From Drosophila miranda (Eukaryota; Arthropoda; Insecta; Diptera; Drosophilidae): 64,000 bases of DNA. The stretch lies in NCBI RefSeq assembly GCF_003369915.1, contig NW_022881603.1, positions 33,601,522 to 33,665,521 on the forward strand, in the 5' to 3' direction. The notes under the pieces are model-generated. The model was not told where the DNA came from, searched no databases, and saw only the letters and a program-made list of their open reading frames with translations. Of the stretch, positions 32,880 through 46,276 are shown one piece after another. Positions within the stretch are counted from its first letter, which is position 1, and each line of letters begins with the position of its first letter. A program made the translations under genes and the position numbers.

Positions 32880-35589
32880 GGGGCCGAAAATAATGAAATT
32901 TTAATCATTTTAGCGCAGTTCAGGTGAAAGTTAGCGTTGTTATTTTTAGTTTCAGATGAAAGATGGCCTGAATCTACAAGAAGAATTTACAATCGTTAAT
33001 ATTTTCTGCCATTTACCTGAAGAAGGTGAACTATTTAAATAGAGGGGGCTTAAGTGGGCTAAATTCGTTTTTTCATCATAACGAGACGCTATATTGTTGT
33101 TGGAAAAAAAAACAGCAATCGCCGTAGCAAGAAAATAAGTCAAGTATTTAAAACAAACCAGTCAAGTAGAAAATTGATTAATTTATTGGATAAAATTATG
33201 TGGGCAGGACTGAGAGATCTACCTAGCTAGTAATATTCGACGGAATATTAAAAACGGGGAATAGTACAATAGAACTTGAATTCGTCGGTATATCTATGGT
33301 ATATTTGGGTTTATTTCTGATGGTCGGACATTATATTTTAACAATAAATCCGCGGCACACTTTTGTTTAGCTTCCGAATAAATATATTATTAAGTGAAAT
33401 GGAGGCTATTTTAAATACGCAGTTTCAGCAGCTGGAAGATATCACCGGGGAAATATTAAAAGTAAAAAAAAGCGTAAGTGTTAACAAGCTGCAAAGTCGT
33501 TGGTTCCTTATTTTCATTATTTTTGTATGCAGGGGCAGAACTCAGACACATTGCGAACTGCGGCGGCATTGAAATTTGTTGCATTAAAGCATGCAAATCG
33601 AGAAGTTAAACAGAAAATAAAGTCTGGACGGGATAACTTACACTTGGAAAAATGTAAAGTGGACATAAGTCGGTTGCAATTGCAAAATCTTCTGTACGAA
33701 GTGAGCCACTTGAAAAAGGACATCGTGCGTGGCGAGAAATTCCAGAGTCGTGACTCCAAGTTGGTCCTGCTCTCAGACACTGAGTATTTTACCAAATTGC
33801 CGGGAATTGAAGATAGTAAAGTGAAACCAGAATCGGAGCACTACAAGCATTTGCAGCGCTTAGAGTGTGAACTGCGTTTAAGGAAAGACCTGGATGAACA
33901 GAAAAGCTCATTGAAGAACTCCAAAAAGGAGCTGCAACAAGATAATCTTAAACAACATAATAGGTACGTTTCATTCGCGCCAGCTCTACGCACCCTAAAG
34001 AGTGCTACGAAACCGCTGCATGATGCACTGCAGCTTTCTCTTGATGTTGAATGGAAGCTTAGTGCTGTGGTCAAATATCTGCCCAAGCCTCTTTATATAT
34101 TATTCATCAACCTGCAATGACTTCAACGTGCGAGCGATGAGCCATCATTCAATGTTGAAGTGGTAGGATATGAAAGTGAAGCTCAGATGCAGGAGTTGAC
34201 AAACCTAAAGCAAAACCCAAAAGCAAGGCGCGACTACTCTGAAAGGGACATTGAATTGTCGGGAAAGCCTGAGGAAAATCCTTTGAACAAAGAATTAAGT
34301 CCTCATCCTCTGCACATTCGCATCACGGTAAGATTAAACCAAAACATACGACTATAGAAAAATACCTTAACGTTTGAACGGTCTCTAGCTTGGCTCTGCT
34401 GGCTCGATTCAACTGGTGTTGATTATTCGCTATTTCGAACAAATTAAATGTGCGACAGCATGGCCCCAATTGAGCATTTCCAATAATACAAACCATCAAG
34501 GGTAAGTTTTAGCGAGTGAATTGCTTTAGCAGCAACTATATTTTAAAACATTTTCATGTTTTTAGGGATACTAATTTCGTTCAGCATCTCCTTCGGCATT
34601 TGTTTGCAAACGATTTGGGTAATGAAATACCTATACCCGGTATTCAATACGATGTAAGACAAGCAACAAGCTATAATTTTCCTATATATATGTATGAATC
34701 ATAAAATTATATATTTGCGTTAGTTACAGAATAAGGATCTGACACCAGAGGAATGTATACAATATCTGGAGTCTAAGGACTTTGGAAAAGCATACTGTTG
34801 GTTACAAAGTATATGCTCTATACCAACAGTCAACAGCTCGATGTTGTATAAGCATGAGCTGAACTTGAATAAAAGCATGCGGGAGACCATAGCTCGCATT
34901 ACACGGCGCTGGAACTATTGGTTAAATCTAAGTCAGCAAATACGTGGTCTGACTAACAAGGACATCGATTTGTATGCACTAAAAGAAAATGTCTATCCTG
35001 CGGCCTTGTCTTGCAGCCTAGTGCAGTGGACGGCGATCACTCTCGAGGAATTCCTAGCCCAAAATTCAGACGTACTAAACATTTCTCCGGATGATAAGGG
35101 CATAACATACAATTCCTATCGTGCTGTGATTGTTCGTGGCTCTGCCAAAATGGAGTGTTTCATTCGAATACCGAGTAATTATCCATTGGAAATGCCACTC
35201 TGGATATTGAGTGTGCATTGGAACGGTCGCCGTACATCGCAGAATAATGCAGCTATCAAGGTTAGTTTGTTCAGACTTCCATGCGTTATTTTTTTTGTGT
35301 GGACGTTGACATGCAATGACTGCATCTTTCAAGAGGCGATGCAGTTACTGCACCGTCAAGTGGCCCGTGTGACACCAGCAGAAGGCTGTTACGCGCGGAT
35401 CCCAGGCAAAACGCAGCCCTCCTCCCGCCCAACCGACCGAGGGGCGCTGCCGCATGACGCGCGGTGCGTAGCCGAACCAAACGCGAACATGCAAGAAAGA
35501 TAGCTATTAGACTAACATTCGAGGAAAATTAGTACTAAACTTACTAAGAAACTAAGCATGCAATCAAAGTACAAATACCACTACAGTTA

Positions 35590-38388
35590 CTAATTAATAG
35601 AAAGGTGTGTAAGGATTAATAATTTATTAAGAGGAAGAGAATTAGTGGTGGATATAATATGGTAGAGGGAATTATAATCCGAGCATAAGACCCTAAACGG
35701 TTCATGCAAGGAATAATTCGATCTACAAAGTGGAAGGAACAACGGTATAAAATTTCTAGTCAGTCTAATAGGAATCGTGAAGTTTATGTGGCTCAACAGA
35801 TCAGGGCTGTCTATGTCACCCCTGATCAAGTTGTGCATAAATATCACACCAAGCATTTTTCTACGGTTAACTAAGGATGGGAGGTTTACTAATAGTAGTC
35901 TACTAGAGTAAGATGGGAGTCTTACACCCGCATCCCAGTTAAGGCCCCGCAGAGCAAAGAGTAAAAAGTTTTTCTGTACTGATTCTATACGGTCCTGGTG
36001 TACTTTGTACTGAGGGCACCATACACAGGAGCCGTATTCTAAGATCGGACGAACAAGCGAGGTATAGAGAGTCTTTGTTATATAGGGGTCGTCAAATTCC
36101 TTTGACCACCTCTTTATAAACCCAAGCACGCCCATGGCCTTATTTACCATGGTAGAAATGTGTTCGGAAAACTTTAACTTGGGGTCTAACATAACACCCA
36201 GATCATCCACCAGGGTAATTCTCTCAAGAGAACCACCAAATAGGGTGTAGGGAGCCAACAAAGGGCTAGAACGATGAAATGTCATAACTTTGCATTTCGA
36301 GGCATTAAGGTGTAACAAGTTTGCACAACACCATGACTAAAAGATATTGAGATCGGATTGCAAGCGAGAATGAAATGAAATGTCCTTGTACTGGACACAG
36401 AGTTTAACATCATCCGCATACATAAGTACTCGAGAGTATGTTAATACTGAAGGTAAGTCATTAATAAAGAGTGTGAAGAGTAAGGGGCCTAGATGGCTGC
36501 CTTGTGGTACTCCCGAAGAAACCTTTACTGGGAAAGAGAGGGAGTTTTTCAAGAGGACTCTTTGAGACCTAGAACAAAGATAGCTAGAAATCCATCTCAG
36601 GAGGTTGGGCGGAAACCCTAAAAGGTCAAGTTTATGCGCTAAAAGGGAATGGTTTACAGAGTCGAATGCTTTACTAAAGTCGGTGTAAATAACATCCGTC
36701 TGTAAGTTACCTTGAAAGCCTTTAATAATGAAAGAGGTAAACTCTAACAAGTTCGTGGTGGTTGATCGCCGCCTTATAAATCCATGCTGAGTTGGAGATA
36801 TAAGTGACTTGCAGAGATGTTGCAAGTGCGGAGTTAAAACCTTCTCAAACATTTTAGGAATAGCGGATAACTTTGCTATACCTCTATAATTTTTTGCATC
36901 AGACTTGCTACCTTTTTTATGGAGAGGAATTATAAACGATTCCTTCCAGATCGGGGGGAAGCAAGAAGAATCAATGGATAGGGTGAATAGTTTAAGCAAA
37001 GGTCCACACAGAGCCTCGGCACAGTACCTGAGTACACAACATGGAACCCCGTCTGGACCCGGTGAAAACACCGGCTTAACTAGTCGAAGATCATGAAGTA
37101 GGGAACATTCATTTAACAAGGGACTGAAAATGCCGTTCGACCTCGGTAAACCGTATGGGTACGGATGACCAGAGTAGCTTTCCTCAGAATAGGTGGTTTG
37201 GAAGAATTGGGCAAAAAGATCGGCAATTGCCTGATCATTATTTGCCGACGTATTACAAAATGATAGCGAAGATGGGTGTGCGGACGTTCTACGCTTACTG
37301 TTTACGAAGCTGTAAAACTGTTTAGGGTCCTGAGAAAAACGTATCCTGCATCGAGATAGGTAGTTCTTATAGCATTGAGCATTAAGAACTGAAAAGTTTG
37401 ACCGAGCTAATACATAGCGAGAGTGAGAAGTAGGAGAACCCACTTCTTGAAATTTTTTATAAAGTCTTGATTTTAAGTTTTTTAGACTGGATAACTCTTT
37501 GGTAAACCAAGGGGGTTTTCCAGATCTAGTCGGACAAGAAAACGGGACACAAGAATCGAAAAATGTGCCAAGGCATTGTAAAAAATGTTTGTGCCTTTTA
37601 TGATATCAATCCCTAATGAGGTTATTAAGCTTCGCAAACTCGGCTTTACGAAAGCAGCGGACACGTTCGGGCAGCCTAGTCGACCGATCCAATACAATTG
37701 GTCCTATATCTAGCGACACCTCGAAAGTAGGGTGGTAGGCGTCTTCAGGTATAGTGAGCGGAAGGGCTCGGGTTAACAACACTATGGTCGGATCCAATAC
37801 AAAGCACAGATCAAGCAATCGACCCAAGGAATTTTTCACATGGTTGACTTGAGACAGGGATAGTTCAAGCAAGCCGTCAACAAAGTCATGTCGTGACATG
37901 GGCACTAGGATACTAGACTCGTTTACCGAAGACCAAACAGTTCCTGGCAAGTTGAAGTCACCAAGAACTATCATACGATCTTTATCAGATAGCGAGGAAG
38001 AAACAGCGGTTAAAGCGGACAAGTGCTGCTCATAAATTGAAATATCCGAAGAAGGTGGGATATACGAGCAAGTAATGAATATAGCGAAAGCGGGAAGAAT
38101 CAGTTTTACACACAGGAATTCCAGTTCCTGTTGAACTTGGACTGTGAAGTGTTCCGACGTGAAGTAAGAGTCCACTGCAATTAGACCCCCCCCTGCCCGT
38201 CGAGACGAACGGTCCTTTCTAAAAGTTGTGTACCGACCTGCCAAAACCTCGGAACTAAGAATGTCCGGCTTTAACCAGGTTTCAGTAAACACAATAACGT
38301 GGGAAGCAAATGCAACACTATCCCGGAAAAGAATGCTGAGCTTACTACGCAAGCCTCTTATATTCTGATAGGTTACTAAAAGAGAAGT
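35590..38388 (-). pseudogene. CR1-like ORF2, copy B, broken
   Basis: The frame overlaps the end of ORF1 and starts LVTYQNIRGLRSKLSIL, the typical start of a CR1-type endonuclease. It continues VFTETWLKPD and VLGDFNLPG, then loses frame at a 29 bp deletion (37607) present only here, and at the frame change near 37565 shared with copy A. The reverse transcriptase (YTDFSKAFDSVNH, MYADDVKL) is followed by the shared TAG at 36337-36339 and the thumb region to 35590. Confidence 0.88.
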
Positions 38389-39401
38389 TAGTTTTTTGGA
38401 AAGGTGGAAGCAAGACGGGAAGTTGAGGAAGAGGAAGTTGAGGTTGAGGGTGGCACACTGGAAAGGTTTGGAAGGGATATGGGGGGCCTATTCTTCTTCT
38501 TAGCCTTAAACTCCTTCACCACCAAATGCTCCGGCCAAAATTTGGCGGAGCAAATGGTGTCAAATTGAGTTGGGGAGATGCTTATCTTAAACGAGGCTAT
38601 CTCCCTGGCATAAGAGAAGTTAAATTTCTCCACCTTTAAACCCACGGCTTTTATTTTGCTTTGAATAAAAGCAATTACATCATTAGATGTGAGGTCAGGG
38701 GCCAGCCGTGAAACAAAAACTTGTCGTTTTGGTGGGACTCCCACCAGTGGTTTAGTCACCACAGGCATAGTACCTGTGGTGGCAATATCCGGAGGTCCGG
38801 AACGTCTATTTACTGGTGGGATCGGTATAGACGGGACAACTAGCGAACTTGCGGACACCACGGACACGGACGCTGCAGACGTACTTGGCTGCACATTCTC
38901 CGAGGCGATGAATTCGGCTACCGAATCTGCGTCGCCAGCAGCTGTCGTTGCCCTTGGAGTGGCAAACGAGATCAACTGCTGCACACTTGGAGTGGTCGGA
39001 GTCAGTTTTTCGGCGGCGCACGGCTGAGTGACGGTTGGCAATTGCAGATCCCGCGGAGTGACCTTTTTGCGCCTCGGAGACTCATTCAGCAGTTTTAAAC
39101 CGCTAAACTGAGCCTCCATGGCTAGGAGCCGATCGTATTGGTTTTTAAAACCAACGGTCAGCTCCTTAAAGCCACTCCGCGTCTGCCTCATGAAAGCCAC
39201 CATGTCTTTCTCCACCGCACGGCATGCCTCGAAACTGTAATGCAAGCCATTACGTTTGGCTATAGCATCACTCACGAGGCCAGAAAATCCAGGGCATTTT
39301 GCGTGCACTACGCTGTCGCAGAGCCAGCAGGGAACATTCGGCTGATCGTGGGTGATCTGCTTCTTACAGCTTTTTTTGGCACAGACCACAGCGTATTTCA
39401 T
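38388..39401 (-). CDS. CR1-like ORF1, copy B (337 aa)
   Basis: Intact and nearly identical to copy A (23600-24613), with the CAKKSCKK / CWLCDSVVHAKC zinc-finger-like start and the QVFVSRLAPDLTSNDVIAFI domain. Differences seen include Glu to Lys at residue 2, Ala to Pro after HAKC, and Arg to Met in the middle. Confidence 0.82.
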   Translation of the reverse strand: MKYAVVCAKKSCKKQITHDQPNVPCWLCDSVVHAKCPGFSGLVSDAIAKRNGLHYSFEACRAVEKDMVAFMRQTRSGFKELTVGFKNQYDRLLAMEAQFSGLKLLNESPRRKKVTPRDLQLPTVTQPCAAEKLTPTTPSVQQLISFATPRATTAAGDADSVAEFIASENVQPSTSAASVSVVSASSLVVPSIPIPPVNRRSGPPDIATTGTMPVVTKPLVGVPPKRQVFVSRLAPDLTSNDVIAFIQSKIKAVGLKVEKFNFSYAREIASFKISISPTQFDTICSAKFWPEHLVVKEFKAKKKNRPPISLPNLSSVPPSTSTSSSSTSRLASTFPKN

Positions 39402-40344
39402 TTTATTTTATTATTTATTTATATATATACTATTATTTGCAAAACAAATTGGTATCAGACCAATGTGCCAGACAACGCTCAAAGCGGAATTGGTAAAAAA
39501 AAGAGAGCAGAGTGGAGAGCGGTTATAGCGAGAGCTACTAAGCAGAGAGCGCTATTGCTCAGAAAGTTTAAAGAGCGAGAGAGAAAGAACAGTTATTGAA
39601 GTTGAGGTTATAGCGAGAGAGTGATAAAACAACAAAAGCTACCAGACGAGAGCGGACTGCAATGCAATGTAATGCGTACTCACTCACTGCAACAACACAA
39701 ACACAAGCACAAGCACAAGCCGACGCCGAAAAATAAAAAGTTAAATAATGTTTTAACACAAATCAAAAGGCATGCACTCGCGCAACAGAATAGGTTTCCG
39801 GATTGTTGTCTGGTTAGGAAGTATAATTAGAATTTAGCCAGGAAAACACCGGCTGTTTATTCAAAACAAAAGGAAAAAATGCGGAGCGCAAAACAAAAAC
39901 ACGTCTGATCACTACGAAAGATACGAAAGATATATATAAGCTAATTTTGATACCATTTTGTAGATGATGGAGTACTGGACCAACTCATTGCAACCCCAAC
40001 AGCTGGATGCAAATTATCGTATTCTGTACGCTCAGCTTTTCCGAACTATTTATAGTTTTGACATCTTTCTGGAGACAGAAGGCTCAATGCAGACGACTAA
40101 AGAATACACCAAGGAAAAGCCTTATATAAGTGCATTTGCAAAACGATTGCGTCCATAAAAATACATAAAAAAGGGTTCCGGACACGCATTCAAACAATAA
40201 GGACCTAAAAACAAATATAAGAATATGGTTTTGTAAAAAAAAAATCAAAAGCAGTTACTAAACATCTTCACAGTTGCTGTTTATTATGTAATGCATAATT
40301 GCAATAATGCAATAAATAAGTAACATTTAAATCTAGCTACAGTT

Positions 40345-40661
40345 TTATTGACAGCTTAGTTTCTGAGATGCTGTCGCTGCCAGGGACTCGGTTGGCAGGG
40401 TGATTGCAGAGGCATTTTCAACAGACTCTCGACTCTCATCCGGCATAACTTTATCAACAACGTGTTTTTCTATTAGACCGCTTTCTTCCAAGTAGCATAT
40501 GGAAAATCCATCGTACCATGACTCCTGATCCTTCAGTACTTCCTTCAATTGCCACACCTTGTATTTCCAGAACTGGAACATCACCTTCAGGCCGGATATG
40601 CCCCTCACGCGCCACCTTATGCGCACGGTGTAATCGTCGGGATGCTTTGTAATTTTAAGAA
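40345..40661 (-). pseudogene. U4: DUF2358 / C6orf136-like gene, 3' part only
   Basis: Only the last roughly 105 codons remain (RIRWRVRG to the stop). At 40661 the coding sequence AATTTTAAGAA is joined directly to AAATCATATGG of the promoter region, so exon 1, the intron and half of exon 2 are gone while the DRE motif is kept. The deletion starts at the same TTAAGAA as the smaller deletion in U2. Confidence 0.9.
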
Positions 40662-41253
40662 AAATCATATGGTCATATGTATATCGATATAAATATTTTG
40701 TACAATAAAAGTGTGAGGTGATGTGATAGTTTTTTTGGGATATCTCAACGAACTTTCTGAACTCGGAGACAGTTTACACTATTTTTCTTTTGTAGTTTCA
40801 GTGATCCAACGTCGTTAGAATCATAGTTGGATAATGGAAATAAGTATCCATATTTTTATGTGATATTTCCCGTATGCGACTATACTTCAAGACCACTCTA
40901 GTCTAAATTATTGTCGCACCAGTCGAAAAGCTGTTGAACTATTTGTGCCAAAACGTTCCACCCAGTTGTGGTAGAGTAATACCTAACAAAAATAGATCCA
41001 AAGAAAATTCATGTCGACCAGAAATACCTAGATTTTTCAAATCACAACGTTCCGCCTCGTTTTTTTTTGGTTTTAAATCATCTCAAGGATGATCGGAATT
41101 TTGATCGTAGCACTGTAGCCACATTGATCAGATGTACTGGTGATGTAGTTTGGCGAGTTTGACAGGTCGGTATAGAAAAAAAAGAGGAAAATTACTTAAC
41201 TGTTTTAGAAAATAAACTGAAATTACTTTATAACATGATGAAAAAAAAAGGGG

Positions 41254-41964
41254 TCAAAAGTTTAAGTCAGCAGTTTTGATGAAGATGGCCAGCTCTCTGA
41301 GATGTAGCGGCTCTTTTTTGATTAATAATTGATGTAAATTGTTATAATATTTAAAGATTTTGAATTTCCTTCTGAGCCCGGCAAATCTTTGGTAATCGAA
41401 GATCAGGTGTTCGGCATATTCAGTTACATTGCACGTTTCGCAGATATTTGAGTCAATTGCTTTGATTCTGTGTAGGAAGACTTTGTCGTATGTGTGTCCC
41501 GTCATAAGTCTGTTAATGGTCTTGATGCTTTTAGCATTCCCTTTAAGAGAAAAATGCCAGGGTTTACTGGGTATGTCTGGAAATATGTCTATGAGGCTGG
41601 ATCCCTTCGTCCTACACTTCTTCCTGTAGTCCTCATTCCATTTGTATACTAAAAAGTTCCTAATTTCTCTTTGACCCTCCTTGTAGCTGTATTTTATATT
41701 TATTGTAAACCCCTCACTTGTAGCAGCCTTTGCTGCTTTGTCAGTCTTTTCGTTGATGGCCACACCCTTGTGACCAGGGACCCATAGAATGTCAAGTTTC
41801 TGAATGTCTGATTGGTTAATTATGTTGTGAATATCATTCACTAGGTACGAGTCTGTATTCTTATTTTTAATTAAATTAATAGCTAGTAATATTCGACGGA
41901 ATATCAAAATCGAAAATATTGTTTCGAATCCTTGACGGAGAACAATTAACCTATTATAAGCCAA
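41254..41964 (-). pseudogene. U5: I-like RNase H and C-terminal fragment, open
   Basis: Same 236-codon fragment, with HKG and small differences (TDKAAKAA, DYRKKCRTK, FDYQRFAG). The second cysteine of the tail motif is Tyr here (LIFDYQ). Confidence 0.8.
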
Positions 41965-42483
41965 GGGGCCGAAAATAATGAAATTTTAATCATTTTAGCG
42001 CAGTTCAGGTGAAAGTTAGCGTTGTTATTTTTAATTTCAGATGAAAGATGGCCTGAATCTACAAGAAGAATTTACAATCGTTAATATTTTCTGCCATTTA
42101 CCTGAAGAAGGTGAACTATTTAAATAGAGGGGGCTTAAGTGGGCTAAATTCGTTTTTTCATCATAACGAGACGCTATATTGTTGTTGGAAAAAAAAACAG
42201 CAATCGCCGTAGCAAGAAAATAAGTCAAGTATTTAAAACAAACCAGTCAAGTAGAAAATTGATTAATTTATTGGATTAAATTATGTGGGCAGGACTGAGA
42301 GATCTACCTAGCTAGTAATATTCGACGGAATATCAAAAACGGGGAATAGTACAATAGAACTTGAATTCGTCGGTATATCTATGGTATATTTGGGTATATT
42401 TCTGATGGTCGGACATTATATTTTAACAATAAATCCGCGGCACACTTTTGTTTAGCTTCCGAATAAATATATTATTAAGTGAA

Positions 42484-44643
42484 ATGGAGGCTATTTTAAA
42501 TACGCAGTTTCAGCAGCTGGAAGATATCATCGGGGAAATATTAAAAGTAAAAAAAAGCGTAAGTGTTAACAAGCTGCAAAGTCGTTGGTTATTTTCATTA
42601 TTTTTGTATGCAGGGGCAGAACTCAGACACATTGCGAACTGCGGCGGCATTGAAATTTGTTGCAATAAAGCATGCAAATCGAGAAGTTAAACAGAAAATA
42701 AAGTCTGGACGGGATAACTTACACTTGGAAAAATGTAAAGTGGACATAAGTCGGTTGCAATAACAAAATCTTCTGTACGAAGTGAGCCACTTGAAAAAGG
42801 ACATCGTGCGTGGCGAGAAATTCCAGAGTCGTGACTCCAAGTTGGTCCTGCTCTCAGACACTGAGTATTTTACCAAATTGCCGGGAATTGAAGATAGTAA
42901 AGTGAAACCAGAATCGGAGCACTACAAGCATTTGCAGCGCTTAGAGTGTGAACTGCGTTTAAGGAAAGACCTGGATGAACAGAAAAGCTCATTGAAGAAC
43001 TCCAAAAAGGAGCTGCAACAAGATAATCTTAAACAACGTAATAGGTACGTTTCATTCGCGCCAGCTCTACGCACCCTAAAGAGTGCTACGAAACCGCAGC
43101 ATGATGCACTGCAGCTTTCTCTTGATGTTGAATGGAAGCTTAGTGCTGTGGTCAAATATCTGCCCAAGCCTCTTTATATATTATTCATCAACCTGCAATG
43201 CCTTCAACGTGCGAGCGATGAGCCATCATTCAATGTTGAAGTGGTAGGATATAAAAGTGAAGCTCAGATGCAGGAGTTGACAAACCTAAAGCCAAACCCA
43301 AAAGCAAGGCGCGACTACTCTGAAAGGGACATTGAATTGTCGGGAAAGCCTGAGGAAAATCCTTTGAACAAAGAATTAAGTCCTCATCCTCTGCACATTC
43401 GCATCACGGTAAGATTAAACCAAAACATACGACTATAGAAAAATACCTTAACGTTTGAACGGTCTCTAGCTTGGCTCTGCTGGCTCGATTCAACTGGTGT
43501 TGATTATTCGCTATTTCGAACAAATTAAATGTGCGACAGCATGGCCCCAATTGAGCATTTCCAATAATACAAACCATCAAGGGTAAGTTTTAGCGAGTGA
43601 ATTGCTTTAGCAGCAACTATATTTTAAAACATTTTCATGTTTTTAGGGATACTAATTTCGTTCAGCATCTCCTTCGGCATTTGTTTGCAAACGATTTGGG
43701 TAATGAAATACCTATACCCGGTATTCAATACGATGTAAGACAAGCAACAAGCTATAATTTTCCTATATATATGTATGAATCATAAAATTATATATTTGCG
43801 TTAGTTACAGAATAAGGATCTGACACCAGAGGAATGTATACAATATATGGAGTCTAAGGACTTTGGAAAATCATACTGTTGGTTACAAAGTATATGCTCT
43901 ATACCAACAGTCAACAGCTCGATGTTGTATAAGCATGAGCTGAACTTGAATAAAAGCATGCGGGAGACCATAGCTCGCATTACACGGCGCTGGAACTATT
44001 GGTTAAATCTAAGTCAGCAAATACGTGGTCTGACTAACAAGGAACTCGATTTGTATGCACTAAAAGAAAATGTCTATCCTGCGGCCTTGTCTTGCAGCCT
44101 AGTGCAGTGGACGGCGATCACTCTCGAGGAATTCCTAGCCCAAAATTCAGACGTACTAAACATTTCTCCGGATGATAAGGGCATAACATACAATTCCTAT
44201 CGTGCTGTGATTGTTCGTGGCTCTGCCAAAATGGAGTGTTTCATTCGAATACCGAGTAATTATCCATTGGAAATGCCACTCTGGATATTGAGTGTGCATT
44301 GGAACGGTCGCCGTACATCGCAGAATAATGCAGCTATCAAGATTAGTTTGTTCAGACTTCCATGCGTTATATATACGCTTATTTTGACACCATTTTGTAG
44401 ATGATGGAGTACTGGACCAACTCATTGCAACCCCAACAGCTGGATGCAAATTATCGTATTCTGTACGCTCAGCTTTTCCGAACTATTTATAGTTTTGACA
44501 TCTTTCTGGAGACAGAAGGCTCAATGCAGACGACTATAGAATACACCAAGGAAAAGCCTTATATAAGTGCATTTGCAAAACGATGCCGATTGCGTCCATA
44601 TAAATACATAAAAAAGGGTTCCGTACACGCATTCAAACAATAA
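42484..44643 (+). pseudogene. thoc5: U5: thoc5 copy, nonsense codon and lost splice donor
   Basis: Exons: 42484-42558, 42614-43408, 43470-43582, 43647-43734, 43811-44341 and 44401-44643. TAA at 42761-42763 in exon 2 replaces the Leu codon in SRLQLQNLLYEV. The intron 5 donor is ATTAGT instead of GTTAGT (44342), so exon 6 would not be joined normally. Intron 1 is 4 bp shorter than in U1-U4, as in U6. Confidence 0.9.
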
Positions 44644-44786
44644 GGACCTAAAAACAAATATAAGAATATGGTTTTGTAAAAAAAAATCAAAAGCAGTTAC
44701 TAAACATCTTCACAGTTGCTGTTTATTATGTAATGCATAATTGCAATAATGCAATAAATAAGTAACATTTAAATCTAGCTACAGTT

Positions 44787-45644
44787 TTATTGACAGCTTA
44801 GTTTCTGAGATGCTGTCGCTGCCAGGGACTCGGTTGGCAGGGTGATTGCAGAGGCATTTTCAACAGACTCTCGACTCTCATCCGGCATAACTTTATCAAC
44901 AACGTGTTTTTCTATTAGACCGCTTTCTCCCAAGTAGCATATGGAAACTCCATCGTACCATGCCTCCTGATCCTTCAGTACTTCCTTCAATTGCCACACC
45001 TTGTATTTCCAGAACTGGAACATCACCTTCAGGCCGGATATGCCCCTCACGCGCCACCTTATGCGCACGGTGTAATCGTCGGGATGCTTTGTAATTTTAA
45101 GAACCTCAAACTTAACGTAGGCGTACTTTAGGTGACCCACAGTTCGAAGAATAGCAATTTGCTTAACAAAGTGGTATAGACCGACTGTGTGCTTGCCGGT
45201 AATATTGTTCTGAAATATAAGGTTTGGGCTTTATATGGAATAGTTCAGCGGTTCAACAAAGAGTTTGGGAAGCGTGGTTCGCAGAACTTCGTAGGCTCGC
45301 TCCAGATCTTCAGGCTTTCGAACATTTTCCTTCTCTTTGGCGGATGTTTGTACATTACTGTTTTCGTGAAAACTTCGTTTCGGTTGCATTACGCTACTAC
45401 CTTCACATTTTAGCCAATTGTAGTTATATGATCCTGTGCAAGGAGAGTATAATCGCATTGTGGAAGCCCACGCCTGTTCTTTGGAGCCCCACAAGCTTAT
45501 CAAATTGCTCTTTCTCATTGATAAAATTCCAAAATTTCGCATCATTTTGACAAGGACCATTGATGAATTTACCGGACCCTGGTAACTGTATTTCCCGTAA
45601 TATGTTAAATGTTTCTTCCTTTTAAGCGTCACTCTGCCGTTCAA
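44787..45644 (-). pseudogene. U5: DUF2358 / C6orf136-like gene, nonsense codon
   Basis: Full length, but TAC became TAA (45231-45233) in NYSIYSPNL, stopping the frame near its middle. Exon 1 also lacks the G of U6 and U7. Downstream the frame is open to the normal stop at 44787. Confidence 0.9.
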
Positions 45645-46276
45645 ATATCACGTTCAAATTCTTCATCTGGTTTTACTCAGCGTTTAAATTGTGGGGTTTT
45701 TAATCTTTTTTAGACGTGCTCGTGTTGTAACCAAGTTTATTTGGAATCGAAAAATCATATGGTCATATGTATATCGATATAAATATTTTGTACAATAAAA
45801 GTGTGAGGTGATGTGATAGTTTTTTTGGGATATCTCAACGGAACTTTCTGGATAGTTGGATAATGGAAATAAGTATCCATATTTTTATGTGATATTTCCC
45901 GTATGCGACTATATTTCAAGACCACTCTAGTCTAAATTATTGTCGCACCAGTCGAAAAGCTGTTGAACTATTTGTGCCGAAACGTGCCACCCAGTTGTGG
46001 TAGAGTAATACCTAACAAAAATAGATCCAAAGAAAATTCATGTCGACCAGAAATACCTATATTTTTCAAATCACAACGTTCCCCCTCGTTTTTTTTTGGT
46101 TTTAAATCATCTCAAGGATGATCGGAATTTTGATCGTAGCACTGTAGCCACATTGATCAGATACTGGTGATGTAGTTTGGCGAGTTTGACAGGTCGGTAT
46201 ATAAAAAAAAGAGGAAAATTACTTAACTGTTTTAGAAAATAAACTGAAATTACTTTATAACATGATGAAGAAAAAA

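Larger units (their letters stand above)
35290..39933 (-). mobile_element. CR1-like non-LTR retrotransposon, copy B (in U4)
   Basis: About 4.64 kb, at the same insertion point and orientation as copy A and without the nested LOA element, so it shows the uninterrupted structure: T-run at 35290 (3' A-tail), 3' UTR, ORF2 35590 to about 38388, ORF1 38388-39401, 5' UTR to 39933. It differs from copy A by scattered substitutions and a 29 bp deletion at about 37607. The shared site and lesions show the two are one insertion copied with its host unit. Confidence 0.92.
33399..40200 (+). pseudogene. thoc5: U4: thoc5 copy with two nonsense codons and a CR1-like element in intron 5
   Basis: Exons: 33399-33473, 33533-34327, 34389-34501, 34566-34653, 34730-35260 and 39964-40200. 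TGC became TGA in exon 2 (34118-34120, after YILFINLQ). TAT became TAA in exon 6 (40156-40158). Exon 6 has the same 6 bp deletion as U2. Intron 5 holds CR1 copy B at the same point as copy A in U2. Confidence 0.9.
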
